Assembly: GCF_002261345.1 (NCBI RefSeq)
Contig: NZ_NEVT01000007.1
Location: 1-64,000 of the forward strand
Length of the DNA: 64,000 nucleotides
Reading direction: 5' to 3'
Origin: Bordetella genomosp. 2
GTDB lineage: Bacteria > Pseudomonadota > Gammaproteobacteria > Burkholderiales > Burkholderiaceae_B
Shown: positions 1-9,828 of the stretch, one piece after another
How the letters are laid out: each line of letters begins with the position of its first letter
Position numbering within the stretch: the first letter of the stretch is position 1
Program-made: the position numbers and the translations under genes
Notes under the pieces: model-generated
Seen by the model: the letters and a program-made list of their open reading frames with translations, nothing else
Told to the model about the DNA's origin: nothing
Database searches by the model: none

Positions 1-1198
<1,198 letters not shown>

Positions 1199-1327
1199 GG
1201 GCGGATTGTAGAGCCAGTTGCGCGCGGCCGGCGCGCCGGAAATGCAAAGGGGCGCCGCAACCAGGGCGCGGACTGCATGACCGGCATGACAATCCGTTCC
1301 GATTACGGCGCCCCTTTGGGGAAACCG

Positions 1328-1427
1328 GTGGGGCGAGCCTTACTCCGGCACTGATCCTAAACGACTATGGCTGCTTCGTTCCCGACCTGACCAGGTTCAC
1401 CGCCGAACCATGCGAAGGGGCCCGCCA
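1328..1427 (-). ncRNA. ffs: 4.5S RNA, small bacterial signal recognition particle RNA
   Basis: The RNA partner of Ffh in co-translational targeting of membrane proteins. On the minus strand the conserved distal hairpin is clear: CCTGGTCAGGT, a GGAA tetraloop, then CGAAGCAGCCATAG. The pair closing the tetraloop is G-C rather than the common C-G, a compensatory swap that supports a real RNA. The ends pair as well: GGCGGGC near 1420-1426 with GCTCGCC near 1333-1339. End positions are estimated from this closing helix and could shift by a few bases. A TAGAAT hexamer at about 1441-1436 is a plausible -10 element, and it sits inside the long palindrome at 1417-1487. Confidence 0.9.
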
Positions 1428-1487
1428 CCTCGAATTCTAACAGAGCGGCCGGGAGGCCGCCTGTTGGAATTCGAGGTGGCGGGCCCC
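1417..1487. repeat. Near-perfect 71-bp palindrome overlapping the ffs promoter and 5' end
   Basis: Arms of 27 bp at 1417-1443 and 1461-1487 are complementary with one mismatch (T1438, which would form a G-T pair). The 17-bp centre contains a second hairpin, GCGGCC / GGCCGC around GGGA. The left arm includes the first bases of the 4.5S RNA and its probable -10 element. Both arms contain an EcoRI-type GAATTC or its one-base variant. No T-tract follows, so this is not a standard terminator. The 1488-1647 stretch to the left of the OsmC gene holds only C- and G-run-rich hairpin-prone DNA. Confidence 0.85.
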
Positions 1488-1647
1488 GGGGGCTGTATGG
1501 GGGCTCCCTCCCCCCGCCCTCCCCCCCGAGGGGGAGGGGGCTGGCGGCGGCGAGTGATGCGGGACGGGTTGTTTGCTTGCGTGGCGTCAGGCTGCTGGGC
1601 TGCAGCGGCGGTATTGCTGTCGCCGGTGAAGTAATGCGCCGGGCGGA

Positions 1648-2043
1648 CTACGTGGGTGTCATGGTTATCGTGGGCATGTTGATGCGTACGGGCTTTGAGA
1701 GGGTCTGGGCGACGGGGGAGTTTTGCGCGGCCTGGCGGACGAGGTCCTGGTGTTCGGGCGAGAGCGGCGCCTGGAAGCGGATGGCGACATGGAAGGCGGT
1801 CTGGTGATCCAGGCGCTCGATGTCGACCTCGACGGTGTGTTCGGCAAGCGCGATGCCGTGGCGTTCGGCGGCCATCTCGATGGATATGCACAGGCATGCG
1901 GCGAGCGCGCTTTCCAGCAATTCGTGAGGACGCATGCCGGCGTCGCCGCCCCTGCCCGCCTTGCGGGTATCGGCAAGCAACTGATGGCGCCCGTTGGTGA
2001 TCGAGACAGCATAGGGTTCGCGCTTGCGGGTGGCCGTGACCAT
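1648..2043 (-). CDS. OsmC-like protein
   Basis: A 131-residue protein of the OsmC/Ohr superfamily, whose members reduce organic hydroperoxides or have related thiol roles in the cytoplasm. The motif MRPHELLESALAACLCISIEM places the peroxidatic-type cysteine on the central helix, and the fold length is normal. In classical OsmC the second redox cysteine lies in a CPV motif; here the equivalent reads NSPVAQTL, so that cysteine is a serine. A standard two-cysteine peroxidase mechanism is therefore doubtful. The start at 2043 has a good Shine-Dalgarno (AGGAGG). It stands alone, about 115 bp from the helicase gene end on the same strand. Confidence 0.85.
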   Translation of the reverse strand: MVTATRKREPYAVSITNGRHQLLADTRKAGRGGDAGMRPHELLESALAACLCISIEMAAERHGIALAEHTVEVDIERLDHQTAFHVAIRFQAPLSPEHQDLVRQAAQNSPVAQTLSKPVRINMPTITMTPT

Positions 2044-2158
2044 ATCGTCCTCCTTCTCGACAGAGGTCGACAGCCTACGCGTGAATGTCGCGGCCGGGCA
2101 GGCAAGCGCCCATACTGGTACAGGCGCTGACAGCCTGGGCCCGCGCCGCGTGCGGCTG

Positions 2159-5100
2159 CTATAGGTCGATCCAGAGCTGGGCGCGCGGGAAATACAGCGC
2201 CGCGCGGGCCGGCCGGGTGTCCAGGGCGGTGACCTGGGCGCAATAGCGGGCCAGTTGCTCGGCGTGACGCTGGCGCATGCGGGCGGCGAAGTGGGCGGCG
2301 GACTCGCCCGGATGCGGGCGGGCCGTCTTGTAATCGACCACCAGCCAGCCGTCTTCGGTGCTGAGGGCCAGGTCGATCACCGACACCCGGCCGGCCGCAT
2401 CGATGAGCGGCCACTCGCGGCGCGCGCCGGATTGCGACAGCAGCCAGCGGCCGCGTTCGTGCTCCAGCGTGGCCAACAGCGTATCCAGCACCGCCTGGGC
2501 CGCCTCGGGCGCCTGCGCGGCGGGCAGGCCGGCGCGGGTCAACTGCCGTTGCATCGCCGGCAGATGGGCGCGCAGGGCCTCGGCCGGCCAGGCCTGCAGG
2601 CCATCCTGGCCGATGCGCGCCAGCCAGGCGTGCGCCAGCGTGCCGATGGCCGCGTCGTAGGCGGTTTCCAATTGCCACGCGGGATGTTCGGCGGCATCGC
2701 CGGCCGGCGCGAAGCCGGCGCCGGACGCGGGAAGCGCCGCGCCGAGGGTCGCGATGGCGGCGTCGGCCAGGCGGCGCAGCGGCTCGCCGCGCACCTGGAC
2801 GGCGCCCTCGTCGTCGGCCGCGGCCTCGCCCTGCCAATCGGCCGGGGGGACCTTCTGGTCGGCCGGCAGCCAATCCCACAGGCGGCCCAGCAGGCTGGCC
2901 GCCGGCGGCGGCTTGGGCTGTCCGGTGGCGCGGTCGACCGCCACATTGCCCACCAGGTGCAGCCGGTGACGCGCGCGGGTGGCGGCCACGTACAACAGGC
3001 GGTCGGTCTCGAACGCGGCGCGGCGCTTCTCGCGCAGCCCGAGGTAGCGCGAGACCGGATCCGGCTCTTTGTCGGCGCGCGGCTTCACCGGCCCGAACAG
3101 CACGCGCTCGCCGCTCTGCTCGAAGCTGACCAGCGGCGCGCGGTCGGCGCGCGGCGCGCGATGCAGCCCGTACAGGATGACCGTGTCGAACTGCAGGCCC
3201 TTGGACTTGTGCATCGTCATGATCTCGACCACGCTGCCATCGCCCGCGCCGCCCTCGGGCGCGGCGAACAGGCGGGCCAGCGCGGCATCCAGCCGCGCCG
3301 GGTCGAGTCCGCCGTGCGGCGCCAGGCGCTCGATCAGCAGGAACAGGCTTTCCGCGTCTTCCGCGGCGCTCGGGCTGGCATACAGGGCCGCGCCGCCCAG
3401 GCGTCGCCACAGCGCCTCCAGCCAGGCTGCCAGCGGCATGGCGCCGCTGGCGTTGGCCGCGTCGAGCAGGATGGCGCCGGCGTGGCGCAGGCGCGCGAAT
3501 TCGCCGGCCGGCAGCAGGCGCTCCGCGGGGCACGGGGCCGCGGCGGGCGAGCCCCATAGCGGCAGGGTCTGCCCGGCGGCCGGCTCCGGCTCGGCGCGCG
3601 GCGCGCGCAACGCCTCGGCCAGCAGCACCGGCACCGGCGTGGCCAGGTCGTGGCCGAACAGGGCATGCAGGGTATCGAGCGTGAGCCCGCACCAGGGCGC
3701 CCGCAAGACCGACAGCCAGGCCAGCCGGTCGGCGGGATGCGACAGCGCGCGCACCAGCTGCACCAGGTCGGACACCACCGGACGCTGCGCCAGCGGCACC
3801 AGGTCGACCGCGCGGCAGCGTATGCCCGCTTCGGTGAGCCGCCGCACCAGTTGGCCCAGGTGGCCGCGCGCGCGCACCAGGATGGCCACGGGATGCCGGC
3901 TGTCCGGATCGCGTTGGTCGAGCGCCTGGCGCACCAGTTGCACCGTCAAGGCTTCGGCGGCGGCATCGGCCGCCGCCGCGCCCTCCGCGCTGAATGCGGC
4001 ATGGAAGCACACCGGCTCGCCCGGCAGGGCCGGATTGAAGGCGGCCGAATCGGTGTAGGCGATGGCGCCCGCCGCCGCGTCGTTGCGCGCGGGCAGCAGG
4101 CCCCGGAAGGTGGCGTTGACCCATTCGACCACGCCGGCCTGCGAACGGAAATTGTCGGTCAGCTGCAGGAAGTCGGGCGCGATTTCGCCCACGCCGCGCT
4201 CGGCCGCCTGCAGGAACAGCCCCACTTCGGCCTTGCGGAAGCGGTAGATGGACTGCATGGGATCGCCCACCAGGAACAGCGTGCGGCCATCGCCCGGCTG
4301 CCAACCGGCGGTGAGCGTGGCCAGCAGGTGGATCTGCGTCAGGCTGGTGTCCTGGAACTCGTCCACCAGCAAGTGGCGTATCGAGGCGTCCAGTTTCAGC
4401 AGCAGCTCGCCGGGGTCGTCGGCGCTGCCCAGCGCGTGCGTGGCGCGCTGCGCGATCTCGATGAAATCGACTTCGCCGGTTTCGGCGAAGCGCAACTGCA
4501 ATTGGGCGACCGCCAGCTTCAGGGTCATGAGCTGCGCGCCCAGCACGCGCCATTGCGCATCGGTGAATTCGGCCGGCGGCACCTTGTCCACCGCGTCCAG
4601 CATCCAGATCCAGGCAGCCTTCGGATCGGCCGCGTCGAGCCACTGGGTGAAGACATCCTTGTGGTCGCACTTGGGCGGGAAGCCCAGCTTCTTGTTGACG
4701 CCGCGCGCGCTGCGCAGGCCGCCGGTGGCGGTCAACAGCAGGTGGCGCACCGCTTTCCAGTGGTCCAGCCAGGCCGCGTCGGGCTCGAGCGGCGCATCCC
4801 AGTCGCGCAGCGGCGCCAGGGCATGCGGCAGGCCTTCCGCGTCGAGCGCGGCTGCCGCCATGCGCGCCGGCCAGCGCAGCGCGTCGTCCCAGCCCGGCGG
4901 CATGGCCCGGGCCAGCGCCCGCAGGTCTTCGCCGATCGCCTCGGCCAGGGCATCCTGCAGGGCCAGGCGATCGCTGCCGCGCGACAGCAGCGGCAGCCAC
5001 TGGTCGCGCTGGCCCAGCATCGCGGCAATGGCTTCGGCAGCCGCCTGCGTATCCACGTCGAGGTGCGCCAGCAGTATGCGCACGGCTTCGAAATCATCCG

Positions 5101-5590
5101 CCAGCGCCAGGGTGGCGCGCGCGGCGGCATCGTAGTGCGCCTGCGCGTCGTCGGCGATGCCGGGCATGCCGCCCAGTTCGGACAGCCATGGCATGCCGCG
5201 CACCAGCCCGGCGCAGAATGAATCGATGGTACGGATGGACAGGCGCGCCGGGTGCTGCAGGAGCTTCCACCCCAGCGCGTCGTTGCGCGCCAGGGCGGCG
5301 CGCGCCAGCTCCCAGCTGCGCCGGCCATGGTCAGTGTCGGGCATGAGGCCGTTGCCGTCGCGCAGCTTGCTCAGCACGCGCGCGTGCATTTCAGATGCCG
5401 CCTTGCGAGTGAATGTGATGGCCACGATTTCCTCGGGCCGGTTCACCGTGGCAAGCAGCGCCAGGATGCGGTCGGTGAGCAGTTCCGTCTTGCCCGAGCC
5501 GGCCGGCGCCTGCACCAGGAACGAGGCGGCCGGGTCCAGCGCGCGGGCGCGCGCCACGTGGTCGGAGGGTTGGCGGGCGGATCCGCTCAT
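2159..5590 (-). CDS. UvrD-like helicase/exonuclease, AddA (RecB-type) subunit
   Basis: A 1143-residue superfamily 1A helicase with a C-terminal nuclease, of the RecB/AddA type that processes double-strand breaks for recombination. Visible in order: Walker A (APAGSGKTELL, near residue 30), motif Ia region (ITFTRKAASEM), Walker B (HLLVDEFQDTS), motif III (GDPMQSIYRFRKAEV), motif V (MTMHKSKGLQFDTVI), motif VI (LLYVAATRARHRL) and a PD-(D/E)XK nuclease core (VIDLAL...WLVVDYKT) near the C terminus. Its start overlaps the upstream gene stop as ATGA, so the two are translationally coupled. AddA-like naming is by architecture; RecB-like naming would be equally fair. Confidence 0.92.
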   Translation of the reverse strand: MSGSARQPSDHVARARALDPAASFLVQAPAGSGKTELLTDRILALLATVNRPEEIVAITFTRKAASEMHARVLSKLRDGNGLMPDTDHGRRSWELARAALARNDALGWKLLQHPARLSIRTIDSFCAGLVRGMPWLSELGGMPGIADDAQAHYDAAARATLALADDFEAVRILLAHLDVDTQAAAEAIAAMLGQRDQWLPLLSRGSDRLALQDALAEAIGEDLRALARAMPPGWDDALRWPARMAAAALDAEGLPHALAPLRDWDAPLEPDAAWLDHWKAVRHLLLTATGGLRSARGVNKKLGFPPKCDHKDVFTQWLDAADPKAAWIWMLDAVDKVPPAEFTDAQWRVLGAQLMTLKLAVAQLQLRFAETGEVDFIEIAQRATHALGSADDPGELLLKLDASIRHLLVDEFQDTSLTQIHLLATLTAGWQPGDGRTLFLVGDPMQSIYRFRKAEVGLFLQAAERGVGEIAPDFLQLTDNFRSQAGVVEWVNATFRGLLPARNDAAAGAIAYTDSAAFNPALPGEPVCFHAAFSAEGAAAADAAAEALTVQLVRQALDQRDPDSRHPVAILVRARGHLGQLVRRLTEAGIRCRAVDLVPLAQRPVVSDLVQLVRALSHPADRLAWLSVLRAPWCGLTLDTLHALFGHDLATPVPVLLAEALRAPRAEPEPAAGQTLPLWGSPAAAPCPAERLLPAGEFARLRHAGAILLDAANASGAMPLAAWLEALWRRLGGAALYASPSAAEDAESLFLLIERLAPHGGLDPARLDAALARLFAAPEGGAGDGSVVEIMTMHKSKGLQFDTVILYGLHRAPRADRAPLVSFEQSGERVLFGPVKPRADKEPDPVSRYLGLREKRRAAFETDRLLYVAATRARHRLHLVGNVAVDRATGQPKPPPAASLLGRLWDWLPADQKVPPADWQGEAAADDEGAVQVRGEPLRRLADAAIATLGAALPASGAGFAPAGDAAEHPAWQLETAYDAAIGTLAHAWLARIGQDGLQAWPAEALRAHLPAMQRQLTRAGLPAAQAPEAAQAVLDTLLATLEHERGRWLLSQSGARREWPLIDAAGRVSVIDLALSTEDGWLVVDYKTARPHPGESAAHFAARMRQRHAEQLARYCAQVTALDTRPARAALYFPRAQLWIDL

Positions 5591-8307
5591 GCCGCGTCGT
5601 CCTCGTCTTCCAGGTGCAGCCGCAGGAACGGCATGGCATCGCAGTATTTCAGGTCATCGCGCCGGTAGGCCAGGTTGGCGGCATGGCCGCTGGCGTACTC
5701 GTCGGCCAGCGCTTCGACCGCCGCGCGCCAGCGCCGCAAGATGTCGCCCCAGGCCTGGCCTTCGAACGCCTTGCTGGCGCCCGCTTCGATCACGCCGTCG
5801 AGGCCCAGGTCGGCATCGGCCAGCCCGCTGGCGCCCACCTGGCGCGCGTGCACCTGGGCCAGCACCAGCGCGGCTACGCCGGCATCCGACGCCTCGCCGG
5901 CCAGCACGGCGGCATAGAACGGCAACTGCAGATTCACGGGCCGGGCGCGCGCCCAGTCGGACTCGGGATTGCCCGGCGCCATGCCGGTCTTGTAGTCGAC
6001 GATGGCGGCGCGGCCGTCGGCCAGCCGATCCAGGCGGTCCAGCCGCACGGTCAGGGCCAGCGGGCCGCGCGACCAGCGGTGCGTTTCCTCGACCTGCGCC
6101 ACCTCGAACGGCAGCCGGCGCGCCTCCAGATCCAGCCAGTCGGCCAGCACGCCGCGGGCCCGCGCGCATTCCAGTTCGCGCAGGGCCGGCGGATAGGCGT
6201 GCAATTCTTCGTCCGCCGCCTGTTCGACCGCCGTGCCGACCAGGTCCCCGAGACGCGCTTCGGCGATCGCCTCATGCAATTGTTCCTGGCCGGACAGCAT
6301 GCGCCAGACGAGCTCCAGCGCGCGGTGCAGGAACTGCCCGCGCACATTCTGCGCCGCGACGTCCGCGTAGTCGGCCAGCGCCCGCCCCCCCAGCCGGTGG
6401 CGCACGAAGGCCCACAAGGGATTGCGCGCCTGCGTGTCCAGCACGTCGAGCCCGCCCGAGGCGCCCGCGGCCGCGCCGTCGCCGGAAGGCGGCGCCAGCG
6501 CCGGGCCGCGCTCGTCGTCCAGCACTTGCTGCGGCAGGAGCCCGGCCGGCGCAGCCGCCGGCATCTGCCACGCGGCCGGCGGCAGATCGGCGATCAACGG
6601 CGAGGGCCGCAGCTCGCGCTCGCCGTCGAGATGAGGATGGCTGACGACAATATCGGGCGCGCAGCGGCACAGCGCGGCGAACAGCGCCTCGGCCCATTGC
6701 CGCTCGCGTTCGGGCGTGGCGCGCGGCGCGCCGGCCTGGCGCAGCACGGTCAGGGGCAGCAGCGGATTGGGCTGCGGCGTGGCCGGCAGCACATCGTCGG
6801 TGAGCCCGAGCATCCACACGCCATCCCAATGGCCGCCCTCCGCTTCCAACAGGCCCAGCACATCCAGCCGGGCCGACGGATCGCGCTGCGGCTGGAACGA
6901 GGCCGCGGCGGCGGCGCTGGCCAGCAGCCGGACGGCGGCGCGGCCGTCGAGCGGGCCGGCCGCCGGCGCCAACGCGGCATACCGGCCCAGCAATTCCCCG
7001 AAGGCGCCCATGACCTGGTAGCCGACGCTGTCCAGCGGTCGCTCGCCAGGGAATCCCAGCGCCACCAGCGCCGCGCGGATCGCCGGCATCCACAGGTCGC
7101 AGGTGGCGTGCCGGCCGACAGCCAGCCAGGCGTCCAGCGCCGCCGGCCAGGCCGCCGACAACGCCGCGCAATCGGCCAGGTCCTTGCGCCAGCGCGCGGC
7201 ATCGATGCGCACCCGGGCCTGGCGGCGCCAGCGCGCGTCGATGGCGGCATGGCGCCCGAGGTCGCGGCGATCGCCGGCACAGTGTCCGGCCAGCAGCGCG
7301 GCGCCCAGCACGGGCGCCTCGGCCTCGCCGGCCTGGGCCATTTCGGCCAGCGCGCGCAGCCAGGCCAGCGCCGCGCGCACGGCGGGCCACTCGTCCAGCG
7401 GCCGGCCGACCGCCACGTTGAAGGGATGCCCGCCCGGGGCCAGCGCCTGGCCGACCACGCGGCGCGCGAACGGCGACTCGGCCTGCAGTTGCGCCGAAAC
7501 GATGGCAAAACGCCCGGTCGGCTGCTCGGCCAGCCGCTGCGCGGCCCAGGCTGCCGCGGCGCGCCATTCGGCGCCGGCGTCGGCGGCGCAATAACGCACC
7601 GGCAGCGCCGCGTCGGTGAGCACATCGCGCAGCCACGCGAGCTGCGCCCCCGCTGCCTCGAACGCATCCAGCAAGGCGGCGAAGCGCGGCGACACATCCG
7701 TGAACCCGGCCAGCACCAAGTGCCGGGGCGCGGACACGACGCCTTGCTGCAGGGCGCGCAGCACCCGTTCGTAGCCCTGGTTGGCATCTTCGGCATCGAT
7801 CTCGCGCAGCCGCTCGCGGTAGCGCCGGCGCCAACGCGAGAAGCCCCGGTACTCGTCGGTATCGGCGCCCGCCGGCACCGCCAGGCGCCATTCGTCCATC
7901 AGCGTGTCGGCGTCGCTGGCCAGCGCCGCCGCCTGCCGGGTATCGAGCAATACGCGGCCGGCCTCTTCCGCGCCGATCGCATCGGCCCAGACCATCTGGG
8001 CGGCAAAGCTGTCGAGCCTGTAGGCCGGCAGGTCGGCCTGCGGCGCGAAGGCCAGTTCGCCGGCCGCTTCGGCCAGCCAGGCCGCCAGCGGCAGCACGCG
8101 CGGCAACTCGCTGACCTGGCGCTCGCGCCGCAGCTGGCCGGCCAGGTCCAGCGTCAGGCGGCGCGCCAGCCGGTTGTTGACGGTGAGCACCAGCGTCCCC
8201 GCGGCCGGCAACTGCCCGGCTTGTTCAAGAGTAACGAGGGTGCGCGAATCCGGTTCGTGGGGCATGCCGTGGTCAGCGCCGCCAGGGCCGGCGCATCGGT
8301 CGTTCAT
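5587..8307 (-). CDS. AddB-like nuclease subunit (probable DNA repair protein)
   Basis: A 906-residue partner of the downstream AddA-like helicase, resembling the proteobacterial AddB-like family usually annotated as probable DNA repair protein. The C-terminal quarter contains a PD-(D/E)XK nuclease signature, AIVDYKTGMAPG, preceded by LTVRLDRLDRLADG. The N terminus (TLVLTVNNRLARRLTLDLAG) lacks a Walker A loop, so this subunit should not hydrolyse ATP through a standard P-loop. I also see no clear four-cysteine iron-sulfur set like that of Bacillus AddB. The start is uncertain: the ATG at 8307 or the internal ATG at 8265 (MPHEPDSRTLVTLEQ); neither has a strong Shine-Dalgarno. Confidence 0.85.
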   Translation of the reverse strand: MNDRCAGPGGADHGMPHEPDSRTLVTLEQAGQLPAAGTLVLTVNNRLARRLTLDLAGQLRRERQVSELPRVLPLAAWLAEAAGELAFAPQADLPAYRLDSFAAQMVWADAIGAEEAGRVLLDTRQAAALASDADTLMDEWRLAVPAGADTDEYRGFSRWRRRYRERLREIDAEDANQGYERVLRALQQGVVSAPRHLVLAGFTDVSPRFAALLDAFEAAGAQLAWLRDVLTDAALPVRYCAADAGAEWRAAAAWAAQRLAEQPTGRFAIVSAQLQAESPFARRVVGQALAPGGHPFNVAVGRPLDEWPAVRAALAWLRALAEMAQAGEAEAPVLGAALLAGHCAGDRRDLGRHAAIDARWRRQARVRIDAARWRKDLADCAALSAAWPAALDAWLAVGRHATCDLWMPAIRAALVALGFPGERPLDSVGYQVMGAFGELLGRYAALAPAAGPLDGRAAVRLLASAAAAASFQPQRDPSARLDVLGLLEAEGGHWDGVWMLGLTDDVLPATPQPNPLLPLTVLRQAGAPRATPERERQWAEALFAALCRCAPDIVVSHPHLDGERELRPSPLIADLPPAAWQMPAAAPAGLLPQQVLDDERGPALAPPSGDGAAAGASGGLDVLDTQARNPLWAFVRHRLGGRALADYADVAAQNVRGQFLHRALELVWRMLSGQEQLHEAIAEARLGDLVGTAVEQAADEELHAYPPALRELECARARGVLADWLDLEARRLPFEVAQVEETHRWSRGPLALTVRLDRLDRLADGRAAIVDYKTGMAPGNPESDWARARPVNLQLPFYAAVLAGEASDAGVAALVLAQVHARQVGASGLADADLGLDGVIEAGASKAFEGQAWGDILRRWRAAVEALADEYASGHAANLAYRRDDLKYCDAMPFLRLHLEDEDDAA

Positions 8308-8360
8308 TCAGTTGGGGCCAACACAGGCCGTAGGATAACGCCGCCCGCCCGCGGCGCGCC

Positions 8361-8495
8361 TCAGAAGCCGCACATCGCGGCCAGCGTTTCCCAGTTCAGG
8401 CGCAGCTCGGGCATGGTATAGCCCGCGAAACCGAGCGCCAGCACGCCGGCCAGCACGACGCCGCCCAGCACGCGCCAGATGCGGCGGCGCGCCAC
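8361..8495 (-). CDS. Small single-pass membrane protein (44 aa)
   Basis: A GTG-initiated frame two bases after the TGA of the MFS transporter gene. It encodes a basic start (MARRRIWR), one hydrophobic helix (VLGGVVLAGVLALGFAGYT) and a short tail ending NWETLAAMCGF. The N-terminal arginines suggest an N-in, C-out orientation by the positive-inside rule. The tight spacing to the transporter suggests co-translation. I do not recognise a family. It is too short for most gene finders. Support is the coherent basic-hydrophobic-polar layout and the spacing, not homology. Confidence 0.5.
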   Translation of the reverse strand: MARRRIWRVLGGVVLAGVLALGFAGYTMPELRLNWETLAAMCGF

Positions 8496-8496
8496 G

Positions 8497-9702
8497 TCAG
8501 GCCCCCTGCCCCTGCAGCGCGGGCTGCTGCAGCGGCTGCTCGCGCACCGGCAGGCACAGCGCCGCCGCGACCACCGCCAGGATCACGCCGATCCACCACA
8601 TCAGGTCGTAGTTGCCCGTGCTGGCATACACGTAGCCGCCCAGCCACACGCCGATGAAGCTGCCCACTTGGTGCCCCAGGAAGGCGATGCCCGACAGCGT
8701 GGCGGCATAGCGCAGGCCGTAGATCTGGCCGATCAGGCCCTGGGTGAGCGGCACCGTGCCGAGCCAGAACAGGCCCATCCAGGCGGCGAAGGCATACAGC
8801 ACCCACGGCGACAGCGGCAGCGCCAGCAGCAACAGCATGCCGAAGGCGCGCAGGCCGTAGACGCCGGCCAGCAACAGCTTCTTGCTGTGCCGGCCGCCCA
8901 GCTTGCCGGCATAGAAAGAGCCCAGCACGTTGAACAGGCCGATCAGGGCGATGGCGGTCGCGCCGTGGCTGGCATTGAGGCCGCCGTCGACGACGTAGGC
9001 CGGCAAGTGCAGCGTGATGAAGGCGGTGTGGAAACCGCAGACGAAGTAGCTGCCGTACAGGAAATGGAAAGAAGGATGGCGCATGGCCTGCCGCACCGCC
9101 GCCGACAGCGATTGCCCGCCGGCGTGCGCGCCGGGCTTGCCGCGCAGGAAATACGCCAGCGGCGCGCCCGCGGCCACCAGCAGCGACAGCGCCCACAACG
9201 CGCCGGACCAGTCCAGGCCGGTGATCAGCAACTGGCCGGCCGGCACCACCAGGAACTGCCCCAGCGACCCGCCCGCGCTGGCGATGCCCATCGCGGTGCT
9301 GCGGTAGGCCGGCGGCACCGAGCGCGCCACCACCGGCAGGATCACCGGAAACGTGGTGCCCGCCTGGCCCAGTCCCACCAGCAGCCCGGCGCTGAGATAC
9401 AGGCTCAGTTCATCGGTGGCGAAGCGCGTGCCGATCATGCCGGCCACATACAGCAGCGCCCCCAGCGCGACGGTGCGGCCCGAACCATAGCGGTCGGCCA
9501 GCATGCCCATGAGAATGCTGGCCGCCCCCCACACCAGGTTCTGCAGCGCGAACGCCATGGAAAAGACGTCGCGGCCCCAGCCGTGCGCCAGGCCCATGGG
9601 CTGCATGAACAGCCCGAACGTGGCGCGCACGCCCATCGCGAGCAGCACGACCAGCGTACCCAGCAACACGGTACGCAACGAAATGGATTGCGGATTGGAC
9701 AT
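8497..9702 (-). CDS. MFS transporter, oxalate/formate-antiporter-like
   Basis: A 401-residue inner-membrane protein with about twelve hydrophobic segments. The MFS loop 2-3 signature appears as GMLADRYGSGRTVALG near residue 65. The opening segment (LLGTLVVLLAMGVRATFGLFMQPMG) and the sequence after it resemble the NarK/oxalate-formate/monocarboxylate branch, so an organic anion is the likely substrate, but it cannot be named. It is probably co-transcribed with the 44-residue membrane protein that follows. A Crp/Fnr-type regulator lies just upstream on the same strand, separated by 126 bp. Confidence 0.85.
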   Translation of the reverse strand: MSNPQSISLRTVLLGTLVVLLAMGVRATFGLFMQPMGLAHGWGRDVFSMAFALQNLVWGAASILMGMLADRYGSGRTVALGALLYVAGMIGTRFATDELSLYLSAGLLVGLGQAGTTFPVILPVVARSVPPAYRSTAMGIASAGGSLGQFLVVPAGQLLITGLDWSGALWALSLLVAAGAPLAYFLRGKPGAHAGGQSLSAAVRQAMRHPSFHFLYGSYFVCGFHTAFITLHLPAYVVDGGLNASHGATAIALIGLFNVLGSFYAGKLGGRHSKKLLLAGVYGLRAFGMLLLLALPLSPWVLYAFAAWMGLFWLGTVPLTQGLIGQIYGLRYAATLSGIAFLGHQVGSFIGVWLGGYVYASTGNYDLMWWIGVILAVVAAALCLPVREQPLQQPALQGQGA

Positions 9703-9828
9703 CTGGCTTGCCTGCCTGGCGGTTGTATCGTTGTTGGCGCCCCGTTCTCCGTGGGGCGGTTCGCGCGCAGCGGAACACGCACATCAGTATACCCAGCGGC
9801 GCGCCGCCGGACCGGCGCGGCGGCCGGT

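Noticed and set aside
1510-1545. C- and G-run tract as a phase-variable homopolymer
   Set aside because: It lies outside any gene and far from a promoter spacer; runs of six to seven are common in this GC-rich DNA.
1665-5000. A 1111-codon frame in a second minus-strand register of the AddA-like gene
   Set aside because: Its translation is Arg/Ala/Pro noise. Only the tail resembles the OsmC gene region out of frame. The in-frame helicase motifs belong to the 2159-5590 gene.
5614-8421. A 935-codon plus-strand frame opposite the AddB-like gene
   Set aside because: Antisense shadow with Arg/Gln/Gly-rich composition and no domain; the minus-strand protein has a clear nuclease motif.
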